Shown piece after piece: positions 10,921 through 23,402 of a stretch of DNA of 64,000 bases. The position numbers and the translations under genes were made by a program. Every line of letters starts with the position of its first letter. The stretch's first letter is position 1. Source of the stretch: Phocoena phocoena (taxonomy: Eukaryota; Chordata; Mammalia; Artiodactyla; Phocoenidae); assembly GCF_963924675.1 (NCBI RefSeq), contig NC_089236.1, positions 29,783,319-29,847,318 on the forward strand. Reading direction: 5' to 3'. The notes below the pieces were generated by a model. It ran no database searches. It saw only the letters and a program-made list of their open reading frames with translations, and was not told where the DNA came from.

Positions 10921-12664
10921 TTACAAGGAAGAGAAAGTTCTCTGAAAGGTGTAGTAATTGGTAGCAATACAAGTAATATCCTAAAGGGATTAGATTCTTC
11001 TGGAGACATGACAGGAGAAAGGAGAGCTATTTTATACAACCCTGATTTTAAACACCTAGGTATAGATCTAGATATTGGTCTTATTAGGAAAAAATGAGAC
11101 CTGAGTTAGAAGGAAAATTTTTCATTTGGGGATAATTCAGCATTATTGCCATGACATTTTATAAGATGGATAATAGAGATTCAATTTTGTTTATTAATTG
11201 AGCATGGTACCTCCTTTTGCTGCAGTTTCTTCTACTATGTCAGCAATAATATTAATACCTCATGAAAAAATGTAGAGAATTGAGTGAAGTGTTTAAGTCA
11301 AATTCTTCCACAGGCTAGTTGTAAATTAGTTATTTCTGAATCTAGATTCTCCCTCCTACTACTGGTGTATTAATTCCTGTGGACTGCACAGGACTCTGAG
11401 GAAGAAGGAAGAGGGAGTGATTAACACATCTTTGGTAATTGTTCTATGCTTGGCTGTTCTACTCTGTTTATCTACACTGCCTGCTGCTGTCTCCTGCCAA
11501 CTCTCATCAGTGTCCCATCCGGGCGCATCTCTGTGGAACAGACAACCTGCTGCCGAGTAGGATGCTAGGCAAGTTCTGTCTGCCTGACACTCTTCAAGAA
11601 TACTGAGGCTTCCTTAGAAATTTGTTAGATGCTAAATTTGGATGAGCTAAATGGTGATGTTGCCCATCCATCCTTTATATTTGCTCCATGATTCTTTAAT
11701 GCAGCCTTCATGCCTCTCTTTTCCAATTGTGTGAAATATATTGCATTCTAAGCAACTCTCTACAAATGTGAACTCTCACAATTACCACTGGCAAATTCTT
11801 AATCTTTTTGAAGTAAAAATCTCAGTGCTCCCATTCATTTCAATTGACTTTGTTTCTGTCTTTATGTGAAGATTTTAAATAAGCTTCTCAAGTGTTTGCA
11901 TATGAGGTGGAGAAAAATGGGATTGTTTTCTGGTCTATCCCATTATTCATCTGCCAGTCTTTGTCAAACCATTTGAGAATGTCGAGGAGGAAATTATTCT
12001 CACTCTAAGGAAAATGGGCTTCACCGTCAAATTAATTATCCAGATACAAACTTTTTACTTACAATAATTTTTGGGACAAATTAATTAATTATGCTCACTC
12101 TATTTTAAATATGTCAAGAGAAAAAAGGATTAGTAAAACAATGACCAAGAAAATTAAGCAGACCAAAATCTTTTCCTTGAACAGAGGTCACATGCCAGGG
12201 GTGTTATTAAATTTCCCCATGACAAGATATTGATGAGGATTTGTTTATATAAATAAATTGCCACTAATTACGTAAAGGCTAATTGATTTACATATTCTAT
12301 GATATAATTCTATTCACAATTATCATCATACTGTTGTCTTATTGCCTAGTATTTTTTATATAGTGCAGTTAAATATGATTCAAATGAAGAAAATAGTATA
12401 ATTAGAGCACTTTGTTCACCAACAAACTTTCATTATCATAATCATCACACTTTACAAAATAAAAATAACAAGAGTAATTTCTAATATCACTGTTAGAAAT
12501 ACAGAGTTTACAGAACTATATATTATATATATATATATTCATAGCCCTGATTAATATATGTGTATATACATATACACATTACATATTTATGAGTTATTTT
12601 AGAGCTATCGCCTTCAAAAATGTCATGGGAACGTCCTATCAGATATCAGCAGTGTCATACAGAG
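10921..12664. other. Unassigned DNA, with a less AT-rich patch at 11,340-11,650
   Basis: No gene or named repeat seen. 11,340-11,650 is visibly richer in C/G than its surroundings but carries no open frame of note. 12,515-12,590 is an imperfect (AT/TATG)n low-complexity run. Confidence 0.4.
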
Positions 12665-12905
12665 GGCAATCAGTAAACTTTGGGTTCAAATAGTTCTAAG
12701 TTTGAATACCATCTCCTCTATTTAGCTGCTCTGTGACTTGGAATATGACATTTAACCTCATTAAGCCACAGCTTTCTTACTTAACAAAAGGTGAAATGAT
12801 TAATATGCACATTTAAGATTATTCATGGGATTAAATATGAAAGTTAAATGTAAAATATGTAGAATCTATTTCATGGTACTTGATGAGTAAGTTACCCCTT
12901 GTTTA
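12665..12905 (+). repeat. MIR SINE
   Basis: MIR block order on +: 'tgggttcaaatagttctaag', 'tttagctgctctgtgacttgg', 'catttaacctcattaagcc', 'gggattaaatatgaaagtt' and a decayed tail. Old, diverged, inactive. Confidence 0.65.
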
Positions 12906-14486
12906 ATTAGTTACTTAAATCTTGCCCAATATAAAATGGTGTCAGTAGTTTTTCATTGAGCATATGTATTTTTACAACTTTATACAACTGCTATTTCACA
13001 CAATATTTTTAGCATACATTATCATGTATTCTTATTATAAGAAAATAGCTTGTATGGAATATTTTTAAATATAATAATTGCAACTAAAGTGATTTCTCAG
13101 TGTCTATATAATTCCCCAAGAGGAATATCAGTCACAAAAATCTCAGTGTAATTACTAAAGCACTCTCAAATAGCTTCAAATATAATGAGAGTGTATGGGG
13201 AAAGTCATGTGCTTCTGAAAGTGCTGACTTACTCCAGGAAATTAGTTGAAACAATGGTAAAAAAATCTGACTAGCAGATAATTAAAATGGTGGATTTCCT
13301 CTGCACAAACTTAATTACTGCTTCTCTATATTTGTATTCAGTTAGTCTCTTCTTTTTACCTTTGAAAACTATAGACTGAAGCATAGTTCAAACTCTCCAT
13401 CCATTCTTTCCCTCACAGGATGAAGCTGTCCTTTCCTCAGCATGAAAGCGTTGGACCATATATTGCTCTGTTCTACTACTATGAAGTTAAGCTCCTACCA
13501 TCTTATGGAAAATCGTGTCACTAGAAGACCAAACACGAGGCATAACAATTTTATATACTGAACATACCAAAATAAGAATGAAAGTAGAATGACAAAAAAA
13601 AATAAAAATAGTGTTTTGTAGAATCATTTTTGTGAAATTTGTGTATGTAGTTTTCCATAGGAAGAGTATTATATATTAATGCTAGTTGTGCAAGCAAAAT
13701 AATTATATACCTAAAATATGTATGTGTGCTTTTAAATAAACTATTAAAATATAATTGTTTCACCAAGGGGTATTGATTAGTTACCTTCGGTTATTTCTAG
13801 AGCAAGCAGAATATATTGAATTAAAGCAGATACTTTAAAAAATATATTCTTTAAAATATAATTTTTTTTAAAATCCTGAGTAAAAACAAGAGTTTTTAAG
13901 AAGAGAGATTAGATAGGTATTTTAGAGAATATTCTGAAAAAGACTGAACTAACACAAATTTTACAAGTTGATTATTATGTTCAATTTTACTTGACAATTT
14001 ATGTTTGTTTGTTTGCTTTCCTTCTTGAATATAGAGCTCCAGTTCATACTGCTCTTATATTTATCAGACACCATTAAGTAAGTTTTTGGCAAGATAGAGG
14101 AATAATGAGAAGGTTAGAAAGGATAACAAAATGAGTAAATAACGTAAATTTATTCAACTGTCTGCAATGAATAAAATCATGTTGGAGACACTGTTTCCTC
14201 GGGAAGTTTGTAAAGGGAGAAAATGAGCAAGGGATGTTTAGTTGTTGTCCATCTTTGCCCAACTGCTTCTGGGTATCATTTATTAGAATGTTTTTGTTGA
14301 TGTTCAAAACAAATTGTAGGGTTGGACTGGTAAGATAAGTGTTGAATTTGATAGAGGAAAAGGAAAACAATCTTTTACACGTAGTTAGATATTACCAGAT
14401 AGGTGTTCCAACTTCATAGCACTGTGCATTCAAAACACAATGAAGACTTTGCAGGTTGTTGTGGATATTTTGTTTGTTTCTTTGTT
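12906..14486. other. Unassigned AT-rich DNA
   Basis: Long AT-rich stretch without a recognisable gene or repeat. The open frames at 13,551-13,766 and 14,074-14,370 (both -) have no recognised domain and biased composition. Confidence 0.4.
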
Positions 14487-14683
14487 TTTCTTTTTTTTTT
14501 TTTTTTGCGGTACGCAGGCTGCTCAATGTTGTGGCCTCTCCGGTTTTGCAGCACAGGTTCAGCAGCCATGGCTCACGGGCCCAGCTGCTCCGCAGCATGT
14601 GGGATCTTCCCAGATCAGGACACCAACCAGTGTCCCCTGCATTGGCAGGTGGACTCTCAACCACTGTGCCACCAGGGAAGCCC
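14487..14683 (-). mobile_element. CHR-2-type SINE (slightly shortened)
   Basis: Reverse-strand copy: a T tract at 14,487-14,506 corresponds to the A tail, and the element's 5' end 'ccagggaagccc' lies at 14,672-14,683. A short internal segment is missing between 'cagcacaggttc' and 'agcagccatggctc', in the tRNA-unrelated body. Likely target duplication 'tgtttcttt' on both sides. Open frames on both strands here are SINE-derived and not genes. Confidence 0.9.
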
Positions 14684-15827
14684 TGTTTCTTTTTTTGTTT
14701 TACTTTATTTTTATAATGCCGATCATGACCCACCAATAGGTCATTGTCTTCAGTTTGAAGAAAACTTTGCCCAGGAGCTGCATTACCTATCTAATTTCTC
14801 CTGAGGAAACTTGCCAATGTGGAATCATCGATCTCTTGTGTCCAGGAACCCTGATGTCTCAGTGAATATTCAAGTCCCTCCTTGAGATTTTACAGGGGAC
14901 ATAAAACCAATACCTGAATTCTCTATTTTATGTTTGTATCACTTCTTCACAATTCCACTATATGTAGCCAGTTTTTCACTTCCTCTTGTTCCAGAAAACT
15001 GCTTTTTCCTTAGTTTTAGAATCATATTTTTCCCAGGCACTGAGAGCTCTGCCTTAATAATGGGAAGGGCATCCACTCCAAATTATTAAGAAACTGTATG
15101 ACCCTTATCCAAACCATTGCTGTCTCTCCACTGAGACAAAGAATAGCCTGCTACCTAAACTCTGCTTGTTTGTGTCAATTGCCCATACTCCCTGTCGAAG
15201 TCAGACTGCTCCAGTAGGATAGATCTATCACCAATAAGGATAAAGTAAACAATGTTCTTATCATTTGGCCCTTGGTAATCCCTCCAACTTCATCTCATAA
15301 TCCCCAACCCCATACTCACTATGCTTCAGTCACATGGGTCTTCTCCCTCTTCTTAGATCACAAAAAATGATTGTTCCCACCTTACTGCCTTTTCTCTAGA
15401 TACCTCCTCTGTAACTTTTTAGCCTACATTGTATGAATCTGTACAGTATAAATGCAGTATATTTTTTATTCACCACACTGTTTCAAACATTGTTAAACTT
15501 CATTTAGCCATGAAAATAATTATTTAACCACAGTTTAAATGGAAGTCTAATAAACTGCCTTGAGAGTAACAGTTTTGAGTCACTAAGAAAAGAAAATCTG
15601 TTTAACTATTTGACTTGTGTCCTATCTTTTAACCTACATAGAAATAGTGCTCAACATTGAATTTGCTTCCCTTTGGTACAAACAATTGACTTGTTTCTGC
15701 AAAAATATTTTAAATTTTGCTATTGATTTTCAAGTTTTAGAAGCAAATTATAAATAAAGTTGAATAATTAAAATTATAGATCCATATGTCAGTATTCGAA
15801 TATGCACACTTAAAAGTAACGATAAAT
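14684..15827. other. Mostly unassigned; L2-like piece near 15,265-15,440
   Basis: 15,265-15,440 ('ctccaacttcatctcataa', 'catactcactatgcttcag', 'ttactgccttttctctaga') resembles an internal part of an L2 element. The remaining sequence carries no recognised feature. Confidence 0.4.
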
Positions 15828-16048
15828 GGGCTTCCATGGTGGTGCAGTGGTTGAGAGTCTGCCTGCTGATGCAGGGGACACGGGTCCATGCCCCGGTCCA
15901 GGAAGATCCCACATGTCACGGAGCGACTGGGCCCGTGAGCCATGGCCACTGAGCCTGCGCGTCCAGAGCCTGTGCTCTGCAATGGGAGAGACCAAAACAG
16001 TGAGAGGCCCACATACCGCTAAAACAATAAATAAATAAATAAAATTCA
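15828..16048 (+). mobile_element. CHR-2-type SINE
   Basis: Full-length copy starting 'gggcttccatggtggtgcag' with a tRNA-Glu-like head. Its B-box-like segment is mutated ('ggtccatgcc'). The tail is (AATA)n-like rather than pure A. It lies only ~45 bases upstream of the boundary of L1-A. Confidence 0.9.
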
Positions 16049-16097
16049 AAAAAATAAAAATAAATGAAAGTAATTTTTTTAAAAGTTAGAAAGGAAG

Positions 16098-16166
16098 AGT
16101 GTCCTTGTACTCACATGAGCCACAGCCATCCCCTGCCTCTGCAGGAGACCCTCAAGAAGTAGCATA
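16098..16166 (-). mobile_element. Inverted scrap of old-type L1 5' UTR next to L1-A
   Basis: This ~70-base segment, read on +, parallels 36,188-36,258, which is the 5' UTR of the minus-strand L1-C. Both have 'gtgtccttgt', 'ccacagcc' and 'tctgcaggagaccctc' in the same order and spacing. It is therefore old-type L1 5' UTR lying antisense to the L1-A body it abuts. The body resumes in normal orientation at about 16,172 ('aagaatacatctacacatgg'). Confidence 0.5.
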
Positions 16167-16171
16167 TACAT

Positions 16172-18010
16172 CAAGAATACATCTACACATGGAACAACTA
16201 CTGAACACTTACTGAAGGCTGGCAGAAAACCTCAGACTTCCCAAAAGGCAAGAAACTCCCCATGTACCTGGGTAGGGCAAAAGAAAAAAGAATAAACAGA
16301 GACAAAATAATAGGGATGGGACCTGCACCAGTGAGAGGGAGCTGTGAAGGAGGAAAGGTTTCCTCACACTTGGGAGCCCCTTCGTGGGCAGAGACTGCAG
16401 GTGGTGAAGGGGTGAGCTTCGGAGCTGCAGAGGAGAGAGCAGCAACAGGGAAGCAGAGGGCAAAGCAGAGAGATTTCTGCACAGAGAATCGGTGCCAACC
16501 AGCACTCACCAGGCTGAGAAGCTTGTCTGCTCACCCGGCGGGGTGGGTGGAGCTGGGAGCTGTGGCTCAGGCTACAGCTGGAGCGCAGGGAGAGTACTGG
16601 CAGCCTGAACACAGCCTGAAGGGGTTAGTGCACCACAGTTAGCTGGGAAGGTGTCCAGGGTAAAGTCTGAAGCTGCCGAAGAGGCAAGAGGCTTTTTCTT
16701 CCCTCTTTGTTTCCTGGTGCATGAGGAGAGGGGATAAAGAGCACTGCTTAAATGAGCTCCAGAGACAGGTGCAAGCCACAGCTAACAGTGCAGACCCCGG
16801 AGACAGGCATGAGATGCTAAGGCTGCTGCTACCACCACCAAGAAGCCAGTGTGCAAGCACTGGTCACGCTCCACACCTCCTTCTGGGGAGCCTGTGCAGC
16901 CCATCACTGCCACGGTCCCGGAATCCAGGGACAACTTCCCCGGGAGAACGCACGGAGCGCCACAGAATGGTGCAACATCAGGCTATGCTCTGCCGCCGCA
17001 GGCTCACCCTGCACTCTGTACCCTGCCCAGCCCCTGACATGAGTGAGCCAGAGTCCCAGAATCAGCAGCTCTTTAACCCCATCCTGTTTGAGCAAAGAAC
17101 AGATGCCCTCCAGAAACCTACATGAAGAGGCGGGGCCAAATCCAAAGCTGAACCCCGGGAGCTGTGCGAACAAAGAAGAGAAAGGGAAATCTCTCCCAGC
17201 AGCCTCAGAAGCAGCGGATTAAAGCTCCACAATCAACTTGATGTACCCTGCATATGTGGAATACCTGAATACACAACGAATCATCCCCAATTGAGGAGGT
17301 GGACTTTGACAACAAGATTTATTATTTTTTCCTCTTTTCTTCTTTTTGTGAGTGTGTATGTGTATGCTTCTGTGTGAGATTTTGTCTGTATAGCTTTGCT
17401 TTCACCATTTGTCCTAGGGTTTTATATGTCCATATTTAAAAAAAAAATTCTTAATAATTATCTTTTTACTTTTAATAAATTTATTTTATTTTACCTTATT
17501 TTCTTTTCTTTTATCATTATTATCATTATCTTTTTTTCTTTCTAATTTTTCTCCCTTTTTTTTTGAGCCATGTGGATGAAGGCTCTTGGTGCTTCAGACA
17601 AGAGTCAGTGCTGTGCCTCTCAGGTGGCAGAGCTAACTTCAGGACACTGTTCCACAAGAAACCTCCCAGCTCCACATAATATCAAATGGTGAAAATCTCC
17701 CAGAGATCTCATCTCAACACCAGAACCCAGCATCACTCAATGACCAGCAAGCTACAGTGCGGGACACCCTATGCCAAACAACTAGCAAGACAGGAACACA
17801 ACCCCAGCCATTAGAAGAGAGGTTGCCTAAAATTATAATAAGCCCACAGACAACCAAAAACACACCACCAGACGTGGACCTGCCCACCAGAAAGACAAGA
17901 TCCAGCCTCATCCACCAGAACACAGGCACTAGTTCCCTCAACCAGGAAGCCTACACAACCCACTGAAATAACTTTGCTCCTAGGGATAGACACCAAAATC
18001 AACGAGAAAT
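16172..18010 (+). promoter_or_regulatory. L1-A 5' UTR (decayed internal promoter region)
   Basis: GC-richer segment (strongest 16,320-17,200) carrying the young cetartiodactyl-type L1 5' UTR. In the family this holds the internal Pol II promoter. 17,310-17,570 is a T-rich tract corresponding to the place where L1-B and L1-D carry GAAA microsatellites on the opposite strand. The extreme 5' end with the YY1-type site is absent, so transcription from its normal start is unlikely (inference). Open frames at 16,262-16,642 and 16,721-17,125 are fortuitous frames in this UTR. Confidence 0.7.
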
Positions 18011-18952
18011 ATGAACCTGCAGCCTGCAAAAAGGAGACACCAAACACAGTAAGATAAGCAAAATGAGGAGACAGAAAAACACACAGCAGATGAAGGAGCA
18101 AGATAAAACCCACCAGACACAACAAATGAAGAGGAAATAGGCAGTCTACCTGAAAACGAATTCAGAATAATGACAGGAAAGATGATCCAAAGTCTTGGAA
18201 ATAGAATAGAGAAAATGGAAGAAACATTTAACAAGGAGTTTAAGAAGAACTAAAGATGAAACAAGCAATGATGAACTACACAATAAATGAAATTAAAAAT
18301 ACTCTGCATGGGATCAATAGCAGATTAACTGAGGCAGAAGAATGGATAAGTGACCTGGAAGATAAAATAGTGGAAATAACTACTGCAGAGCAGAATAAAG
18401 GAAAAGAATGAAAAGAACTGAGGACAGTCTCAGAGAACTCTGGGAACACATTAAATGTACCAACATCGAATTATACGGTTTCCAGAAGAAAAAGAGAAAA
18501 AGAAAGGCACTGAGAAAATATTTAAGAGATTATAGTTGAAAAGTTGCTTAATATGTGAAATGAGATAGTTAATCAAGTCCAGGAAGCACAGAGAGTCCCA
18601 TACATGATAAATCCAAAGAGAAATACACCAAGACACAAATTAATCAAACTGTCAAAAATTAAATACAAAGAAAACATATTAAAAGCAGCAAGGGAAGAAC
18701 AACAAATAACACACAAGGGAATCCCCATAGGGTTAACAGCTGATCTTTCAGCAGAAACTCTGCATGCCAGAAGGGACTGGCAGGACATATTTAAAGTGAT
18801 GAAGGAGAAAAACCTACAACCAAGATTACTCAACCCAGTAAGGATCACGTTCAGATTTGATGGAGAAATTAAAAGCTTTGCAGACAAGCAAATGCTGAGA
18901 GAGTTCAGCATCACCAAACCAGCTTTATAACAAATGCAAAAGGACCTTCTCT
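18011..18952 (+). pseudogene. L1-A ORF1 remnant
   Basis: ORF1 encodes the trimeric RNA-binding protein that coats L1 RNA. The start codon block 'atgaacctgcagcctgc' is present at 18,011, but frameshifts and stops break the coiled-coil half. Only the C-terminal 108 codons (18,604-18,930) remain open, covering the RRM and CTD with 'LHARRDWQDIFKVMKEKN'-type sequence. A premature TAA at 18,928-18,930 ends the frame seven codons early relative to the TAG at 18,950-18,952. L1-B has the identical stop; L1-D does not. Confidence 0.85.
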
Positions 18953-19006
18953 AGGAAAGAAACACAAGAGAAGACCTACAATAACAAGCCCAAAACAATT
19001 AAGAAA

Positions 19007-22000
19007 ATGGGAATAGGAAAATACATTTTGATAATTACCTTAAATGTAAATGGATTAAATGCTCCCACCAAAAGACACAGACTGGCTGAATGGATACAAA
19101 AACAAGACCCATATATATGCTGTCTACAAGAGACCCACTTCAGACCTAGAGACACATACAGAATGAAAGTGAGGGAATGGAAAAAGGTATTCCATGCAAA
19201 TGGAAACAAAAAGAAAGCTGGAGTAGCAATTCACATATCAGAAAAAGTAGACTTTAAAATACAGACTATTAGAAGAGACAAAGAAAGACACTACCAAATG
19301 ATCAAGGGATCAATCCAAGAAGAAGATATAACAATTATAAATATTTATGCATCCAACATAGGAGCACCGCAATAGAAAAGACAAATACTAACAGCCATAA
19401 AAGGGGAAATCAACAGTAACACATTCATAGTAGGGGACTTTAACACCCCATTTTCACCAATGGACAGATCATCCAAAATGAAAATAAATAAGGAAACAGA
19501 TACTTTAAATGATACATTAAACAAGATGGACATAATTGATATGTATAGGACATTCCATCAAAAAACAACAGAATATACATTTTTTTCTCAAGTGCTCATG
19601 GGACATTCTCAAGGATAGGTCACATCTTGGGTCACAAATCAAGCCTTAGTAAATTTAATAAAATTGAAATTTTATCAAGTAGCTTTTCCGACCACAACAC
19701 TATGAGACTAGATATCAATTACAGGAAAAGATGTGTAAAAAATACAAACACATAGAGGCTAAACAATACACTACTTGACAACCAAGTGATCACTGAAGAA
19801 ATCAAAGAGGAAATCAAAAAGTACCTAGAACCAAATGACAATGGAGACACGATGACCTAATACCTATGGGATGCAGCAAAAGCAGTTCTAAGAGAGAAAT
19901 TTATAGCAATACAAGCCCCCCGTAAGAAACAAGAAACATCTCAAATAAACAACCTAACCTTGCACTTAAAGCAATTAGAGAAAGAAGAACAAAAAAACCC
20001 CAAAGTTAGCAGAAGGAAAGAAATCATAAAAATCAGATCAGAAATAAATGAAAAAGAAATGAAGGAAACCATAGCAAAGATCAATAAAACTAAAAGCTGG
20101 TGCTTTGAGAAGATAAACAAAATAGATAAACCATTACAAGACTCATCCAAAAAAGAAGGGAGAAGACTCAAATCAATAGAATTAGAGATGAAATAGGAGA
20201 AGTAACAAATGACACTGCAGAAATACAAAAGATCATAAGAGATTACTACAAGCAACTCTATGCCAATAAAACGGACAACCTGGAAGAAATGTACAAATTC
20301 TTAGAAATGCACAACCTGCCAAGACTGAATCAGGAAGAAATAGAAAATATGAACAGGGCAATCACAAGCACTGAAATTGAAACTGTGATTAAAAATCTTC
20401 CAACCAACAAAAGCCCAGGACCAGATCACTTCACAGGCGAATTCTTTTAGACATTTAGAGAAAAGCTAACATCTATACTTCCCAAACTCTTCCAAAATAT
20501 AGCAGAGGCATGAACACTCCCAAACTCATTGTATGTGGCCACAATTACCCTGACACCAAAACCAGACCAGGATGTCACAAAGAAAGAAAACTACAGGCCA
20601 ATATCACTGATGAACATTGATGTAAAAATCTTTAACAAAATACTAGCAAACAGAATCCAACAGTACATTAAATGGATTATCCACCATGATCAAGTGGGGT
20701 TTATTCCAGGAATGCAAGGATTCTTCAATATAGACAAATCAAACAATGTGATAAACCATATTATCAAATTGAAGGAGTAAAACCGTATGGTCATCTCAAC
20801 AGATCTAGAGAAAGCTTTTGACACAATTCAACACCCATTTATGATAAAAACCCTCCAGAAAGTAGGCATAGAGAGAACTTTCCTCAACATAATATAGGCC
20901 ATATATGACAAACTCACAGCCAACATCGTCCTCAATGGTGAAAAACTGAAAGCATTTCCACTAAGATTAGGAACAAGAAAAGGTTGCCCACTCTCACCAC
21001 TCTTATTCAACATAGTTTTGGAAGTTTTAGCCACAACAATCAGAGAAGAAAAGGAAATAAAAGTAATCCATACCGGAAAACAAGAAGTAAAGTTGTCAGT
21101 GTTTGCAGAATACATGATACTATAGAGAATCCTAAAGATGCTACCAGAAAACTACTAGAGCTAATCAATGAATTTGGTAAAGTAGCAGGATACAAAATTA
21201 ATGCACAGAAATCTCTGGCATTCCTATACACTAATGATGAAAAATCTGAAAATGAAATCAAGAAAACACTCCCATTTACTATTGCAACAAAAATAATAAA
21301 ATATCTAGGAATAAAACTACCTAAAGGGACAAAATACCTGTATGCAGCAAATTATAAGACACTGATGAAAGAAATTAAATGTGATACAAATATATAGAGA
21401 GATATTCCATGTTCTTGGAATGGAAGAATCAACATTGTGAAAATGACTCTACTACCCAAAGCAATCTACAGATTCAATCTAATCCCTATCAAACTACCAC
21501 TGGCATTTTTCATAGAACTAGAACAAAAACGTTCACAATTCGTATGGAAACAAAAAAGACCCCGCATATCCAAAGCTATCTTGAGAACGAAAAACAAAGC
21601 TGGAGGAATGAGGTTTGCTGACTTCACACTATACTACAAAGCTAGAGTAATCAAGAGAGTATGGTACTGGCATAAAAACAGAAATATAGATCAATGGAAC
21701 AGGATAGAAAGCCCAGAGGTAAACCCACGCACACATGGTCACCTTATCTTTGATAAAGGATGCAGGAATGTACAGTGGAGAAAGGACAGCCTCTTCAATA
21801 ATTGGTGCTGGATAAACTGGACAGGTACATGTAAAAGTATGAGATTAGGGCTTCCCTGGTGGCACAGTGGTTGAGAGTCCGCCTGCTGATGCAGGGGACA
21901 CGGGTTCATGCCCTGTTCGGGGAAGATGTCACATGCCACGGAAAGGCTGGGCCCGTGAGCCATGGCCGCTGGGCCTGCACGTCTGGAGCCTGTGCTCTGC

Positions 22001-23031
22001 AACAGGGGAGGCCACAACAGCAAGAGGCATGTGTACCGCAAAAAAAAAAAAAAAAGTATGAGATTAGATCACTCCCTAATACCATACACAAAAATAAGCT
22101 AAAAATGGATTAAAGATCTAAATGTAAGTCCAGAAACTATTAAATTCTTAGAGGAAAACTTTGGCAGAACACTCTATGACATACATCACAGCAAGATCCT
22201 TTTTGACCCACCTCCTAGAGAAATGGAAATAAAAACAAAAATGAACAAATGGGATGTAATGAAACTTCAAAGTTTTTGTCCTGCAAAGGAAACCATAAAG
22301 AAGACCAAAAGACAACCCTCAGAATGGGAGAAAATATTTACAAATGAAGCAACTGACAAAGGATTAATCTCCAAAATTTATAAGCAGCTCATGCAGCTCA
22401 ATAACAAGAAACAAACAACCCAATCCAAAAATAGACAGAAGACCTAAACATTTCTCCAAAGAAGATATACAGACTGCCACCAAACACATGAAGAAATGCT
22501 CAACATCATTAATCATTAGAGAAATACAAATCAAAACTACAATGTGATATCTTCTCACACTGGTCAGAATGGCCATCATCAGAAAAACTAGAAACAATAA
22601 ATGTGGAGAGGGTGTGGAGTAAAGGGAACACTTTTGTACTGCTGGTGGGAATGTGAATTGGTAGAGCCATTATGGAGTACAGTATGGAGGTTCCTTAAAA
22701 AACTACAAATAGAACTACCATATGACCCAGCAATCTCACTACTGTGCATATACCCTGAGAAAACCATAATTCAAAAAGAGCCATGTACCAAAATATTAAT
22801 TGCAGCTCTATTTACAATAGCCCTGCGATGGACACAACCTAAGTATCCATCATCTGATGAATGGATAAAGAAGTGGCATATATATATACAATGGAATATT
22901 ACTCAGCCATAAGAAAAACAAAACTGAGCTCTTTGTAATGAGGTGAATGGACCTAGAGTCTGTCATACAGAGTGAAGTAAGTCAGAAAGGGAAAGACAAA
23001 TACTGTATGCTAACACATATATATGGAATTT
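19007..23031 (+). pseudogene. L1-A ORF2 remnant (endonuclease / reverse transcriptase)
   Basis: Begins 'atgggaataggaaaatac'. 19,007-19,375 keeps the N-terminal endonuclease start, with the NVNGLN and QETHF motifs of the APE-type fold, and then stops at TAG 19,373-19,375, a stop shared with L1-B. Later pieces of the reverse transcriptase are recognisable (20,529-20,780 'NYRPISLMN', 20,984-21,397). The catalytic FADD box is mutated to FAEY at 21,102-21,113 and is followed by a TAG at 21,123. The C-terminal part (22,601-22,912) keeps the Cys-rich '[10 protein letters not shown]' segment. A SINE at 21,848 interrupts the frame. Not functional. Confidence 0.9.
21848..22055 (+). mobile_element. CHR-2-type SINE inside L1-A ORF2
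   Basis: Full-length SINE with a ~16-base A tail, flanked by a perfect 15-base target duplication 'aaaagtatgagatta' (21,833-21,847 and after the tail from about 22,052). This is the cleanest target duplication in the window. It inserted after L1-A and in the same orientation. The tRNA-Glu head includes the A-box-like 'ggcacagtggttgag' and B-box-like 'ggttcatgcc'. Confidence 0.95.
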
Positions 23032-23402
23032 AAGAAAAAAAATATGTCATGAAGAACCTAGGTGTAAGAGAGGAATAAAGACACAGACGTACTAGAGAAT
23101 GGACTTGAGGATTTGGAGAGGGGGAAGAGTAAGCTGTTACAAAGTGAGAGAGTGGCATGGACATATATACACTACTAAACGTAAAATAGATAGCTAGGGG
23201 GAAGCAGCTGCATAGCACAGCGATATCAGCTCGGTGCTTTGTGACCACCTAGAGGGGTGGGATAGGGAGGGTGGGAGGGAGGGAGACACAAGAGGGAAGA
23301 GATATGGGAACATATGTATATGTATAACTGATTCACTTTGTTATAAAGCAGAAACTAACATACCATTTTTAAGCAAGTATATTCCAATAAAGATGTAAAA
23401 AA

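Larger units (their letters stand above)
16172..23402 (+). mobile_element. L1-A, near full-length LINE-1
   Basis: Autonomous-type LINE-1 in dead form. Order: GC-richer 5' UTR (16,172 to about 18,010), ORF1 remnant (18,011-18,952), ORF2 remnant (19,007 to about 23,031), 3' UTR with 'aataaa' at 23,386-23,391, then an A-rich tail. Its 5' terminal block with the 'aagatggcgg' YY1-type motif, present in L1-B and L1-D, is missing. A CHR-2 SINE interrupts ORF2. The 3' UTR ends with the same 'gttataaagcagaaactaac' block seen reversed in L1-D. Target duplication is unclear; 'agaaaggaa' occurs at both flanks but is too weak to rely on. Confidence 0.9.

Noticed and set aside
14672..14683. CTCF-like 'ccaccaggg' at the SINE 5' ends
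   Set aside because: Only part of the CTCF core is present and the following bases (aagccc) do not fit the motif.
16262..17173. Cluster of longer GC-rich open frames suggesting a gene
   Set aside because: They lie in the L1-A 5' UTR, and equivalents occur in L1-B and L1-D with different frames and no shared conserved protein.
19007..22912. Possibly active L1 encoding endonuclease/reverse transcriptase
   Set aside because: Premature stops, a mutated FADD box and a SINE insertion rule out activity in L1-A. L1-B, L1-C and L1-D are also broken.
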